Source of the DNA: Bacteroidia bacterium
Lineage (GTDB): Bacteria; Bacteroidota; Bacteroidia; J057
Reading direction: 5' to 3'
Assembly (NCBI GenBank): GCA_033391075.1
Contig: JAWPMV010000001.1
Location: 7,750,001-7,814,000 of the forward strand
DNA length: 64,000 nt
Under the pieces are notes generated by a model that ran no database searches, had not been told where the DNA came from, and saw nothing but the letters and a program-made list of their open reading frames with translations. The translations under genes were made by a program, and so were the position numbers. Positions 62,461 through 64,000 of this stretch are shown in pieces. Numbering within the stretch: position 1 is the stretch's first letter; every line of letters begins with the position of its first letter.

Positions 62461-64000
62461 ATGAACTACTATAAGCAACTACTCAGCACGAGTCTCTATA
62501 TGCTGTTGGCAATAGCTTTGTTTGCAGCTTGCCAGGAAGTGGCAAATAAGGAGACAAGACAAAAGGCTTCACTCGAACTCGACTATCCCATTCAACCCAT
62601 TGCCTTTACCGATGTAAAAATTAATGATAGCTTCTGGGCACCGCGTATCGAAACCAACCGCAAGGTTACCATTCCCTACAATTTCAAAAAGAGCGAAGAA
62701 ACTGGACGCATCCGAAACTTTGCCATTGCTGGAGGGCTCGAAGAAGGCGAATTCGAAGGCATCTTTTTCAATGATTCCGATGTCTTCAAAATCATCGAAG
62801 GAGCGGCCTATTCCCTCATGGTTCATAAGGATCCCGAACTGGACCAATACCTGGATGACCTCATTCATAAAATAGCTGCAGCCCAGGAAGAGGACGGTTA
62901 CCTCTACACCAATCGGACCATCGATCCGAGCCAAGCGGCAGATAGTGCCGGTACTGAAAGGTGGACAAGTTTGGGCATTCATCACGAGCTCTACAATGTC
63001 GGGCATATGTATGAAGCAGCAGTCGCTCACTATCAGGCGACTGGAAAGCGTTCCTTTCTGGATGTCGCCTTGAAAAATGCAAATCTGGTGGATCAGGTAT
63101 TCGGGCCGGGCAAAAATCCCGGCTTTCCCGGACATCAGGAAATTGAGATCGGTTTGGTGAAGCTCTTTCGGGTAACGGGTGAGAAACGCTACCTCGATCT
63201 GGCGAAATTCTTTGTAGATCAAAGAGGATCAGAAGCACCTTATGAGTCAGAGGAAAAAGCCAATGATATGAAGTATCAACAGGCACATAAACTGCTGGCT
63301 GATCAGGAAGAAGCCGTTGGACATTCCGTACGAGCGGGCTATTTCTATTCGGGAGCTACGGATGTAGCAGCTTTGACCGGGGAGACCGCTTATGATAAAG
63401 GACTGGACAAGATTTGGAAAGACATCGTACATCAAAAGATTTATCTAACCGGAGGCATCGGAGCAGAACCTCGACACGAGGGCTTTGGGCCAGACTATGA
63501 ACTCCCAAATGCGACTGCCTATACAGAGACCTGCGCAGCCATTGCCTTGATGTTCTGGAATCATCGCATGTTCCTCCGAGGGGGAGATGTGAAATACATG
63601 GACGTTTTCGAAAGGACCCTTTACAATGGTTTTCTGGCAGGAGTTTCTTTTGAAGGCAATACTTTCTTTTATCCCAATCCCCTGGAAGCAGATGGCGTGA
63701 AGAAATTTAATCAGGGAGTCTGTGGTCGATCGCCCTGGTTTGACTGCTCCTGCTGTCCAGTTAATATTGTGCGGGTCTTGCCCTCTTTGCCTGGCTATAT
63801 CTATGCGGTAAAGGATGAGGATGTCTTTGTAAACCTGTATATCGGGAATGAGGCGAAATTTGCGGTCGGGGGAAAGGAACTGCAGATTAGGCAGACAACA
63901 AATTATCCCTGGGAAGGAAAGGTAAAGATTGAAATAGAGAATGACATAGATGCTCATTTCAATTTGCGTATTCCCGGCTGGGCAAGAAATGAAGTTATGC
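62461..64000 (+). CDS. GH127 beta-L-arabinofuranosidase-like lipoprotein (DUF1680), 3' end outside window
   Basis: The frame is open from the ATG at 62461 to the last base (513 codons), so no stop is seen. Start: MNYYKQLLSTSLYMLLAIALFAAC, with a lipobox Cys at 24. The GH127 fold is recognised by INDSFWAPRIETNRKVTIPYNF, GHMYEAAVAHYQATGK, YLTGGIGAEPRHEGFGPDYELPN. The unusual Cys-based catalytic site is intact: Glu356 and Cys358 in YTETCAA, then Cys429, Cys431 and Cys432 in FDCSCCPVN; in the family, Glu, Cys and the last two Cys bind zinc and one Cys is the nucleophile. It should release L-arabinofuranose or related sugars outside the cytoplasm. Confidence 0.93.
   Translation, partial: MNYYKQLLSTSLYMLLAIALFAACQEVANKETRQKASLELDYPIQPIAFTDVKINDSFWAPRIETNRKVTIPYNFKKSEETGRIRNFAIAGGLEEGEFEGIFFNDSDVFKIIEGAAYSLMVHKDPELDQYLDDLIHKIAAAQEEDGYLYTNRTIDPSQAADSAGTERWTSLGIHHELYNVGHMYEAAVAHYQATGKRSFLDVALKNANLVDQVFGPGKNPGFPGHQEIEIGLVKLFRVTGEKRYLDLAKFFVDQRGSEAPYESEEKANDMKYQQAHKLLADQEEAVGHSVRAGYFYSGATDVAALTGETAYDKGLDKIWKDIVHQKIYLTGGIGAEPRHEGFGPDYELPNATAYTETCAAIALMFWNHRMFLRGGDVKYMDVFERTLYNGFLAGVSFEGNTFFYPNPLEADGVKKFNQGVCGRSPWFDCSCCPVNIVRVLPSLPGYIYAVKDEDVFVNLYIGNEAKFAVGGKELQIRQTTNYPWEGKVKIEIENDIDAHFNLRIPGWARNEVM

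Noticed and set aside
62569-63222. 217-codon minus-strand ORF, plus others at 62861-63286 and 63445-63957
   Set aside because: They are antisense to the GH127 frame, which has conserved catalytic motifs throughout.

Overview
The window reads as a chromosomal segment of a Bacteroidota bacterium, probably a marine or otherwise free-living polysaccharide degrader of the Saprospiria/Cytophagia type (the phylum is a firm inference, the class is a guess). The evidence is: many exported proteins with a lipobox Cys, almost no Shine-Dalgarno sequences, several TAnnTTTG promoter elements characteristic of the phylum, SufE, a full-length single-chain GcvP, TPR-rich exported proteins, a sulfatase, a GH127 enzyme and DUF1080/DUF1501/DUF1553-type proteins. 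I found no tRNA, rRNA, transposase, integrase or CRISPR array.

Layout. 1-2650: the end of an oligopeptide-type ABC permease and a large polytopic membrane protein. 2.7-9.8 kb: a small lipoprotein, an M20 amidohydrolase followed by a giant FAD/Fe-S D-lactate-type dehydrogenase, a beta-lactamase-fold lipoprotein and Pcm. 9.9-15.9 kb: housekeeping genes (gcvP, tesB, sufE, a methyltransferase, an RluA-family pseudouridine synthase). 15.9-21.8 kb: a secreted Cys-containing protein behind a LytTR-like operator, then a three-gene operon of exported proteins ending in a 945-residue TPR protein. 21.9-28 kb: aldo/keto reductase, CysZ/EI24 membrane protein plus sulfatase, GT-C-like membrane protein, FAD monooxygenase. 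28.2-34.4 kb: barrel-like protein, tandem paralogous lipoproteins, HEAT-like and TPR proteins, cytochrome P450. 34.5-43.5 kb: HtrA protease, YceI, two MFS transporters, an M19 dipeptidase and a TPR-histidine kinase-receiver-cyclase fusion. 43.6-56.4 kb: an exported catabolic block (DUF1080, SGNH hydrolase, cytochrome c/DUF6797-like lipoprotein, NHL propeller, cytochrome c/DUF1549/LamG/DUF1553 protein, DUF1501), interrupted by a membrane patatin on the other strand. 56.4-62.1 kb: two tiny membrane-peptide ORFs, an 11-bp-phased repeat array, a 1380-residue CHAT protease-STAND ATPase-TM-WD40 protein and a convergent exported protein. 62.46 kb to the end: a GH127 beta-L-arabinofuranosidase-like lipoprotein that runs off the window.

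The strongest candidate for an undescribed system is the CHAT-STAND-TM-WD40 locus: a caspase-like protease and NLR-type ATPase predicted on the cytoplasmic side, with about 14 WD40 repeats predicted outside, facing an exported neighbour. The other unusual signal is a dispersed family of intergenic inverted repeats whose arms are built from degenerate 8-bp words (GTGTTnnn), one member of which has become a perfect 11-copy CCCTAATA tandem array. The WD40, TPR and enzyme assignments are read by eye; no database search was run.
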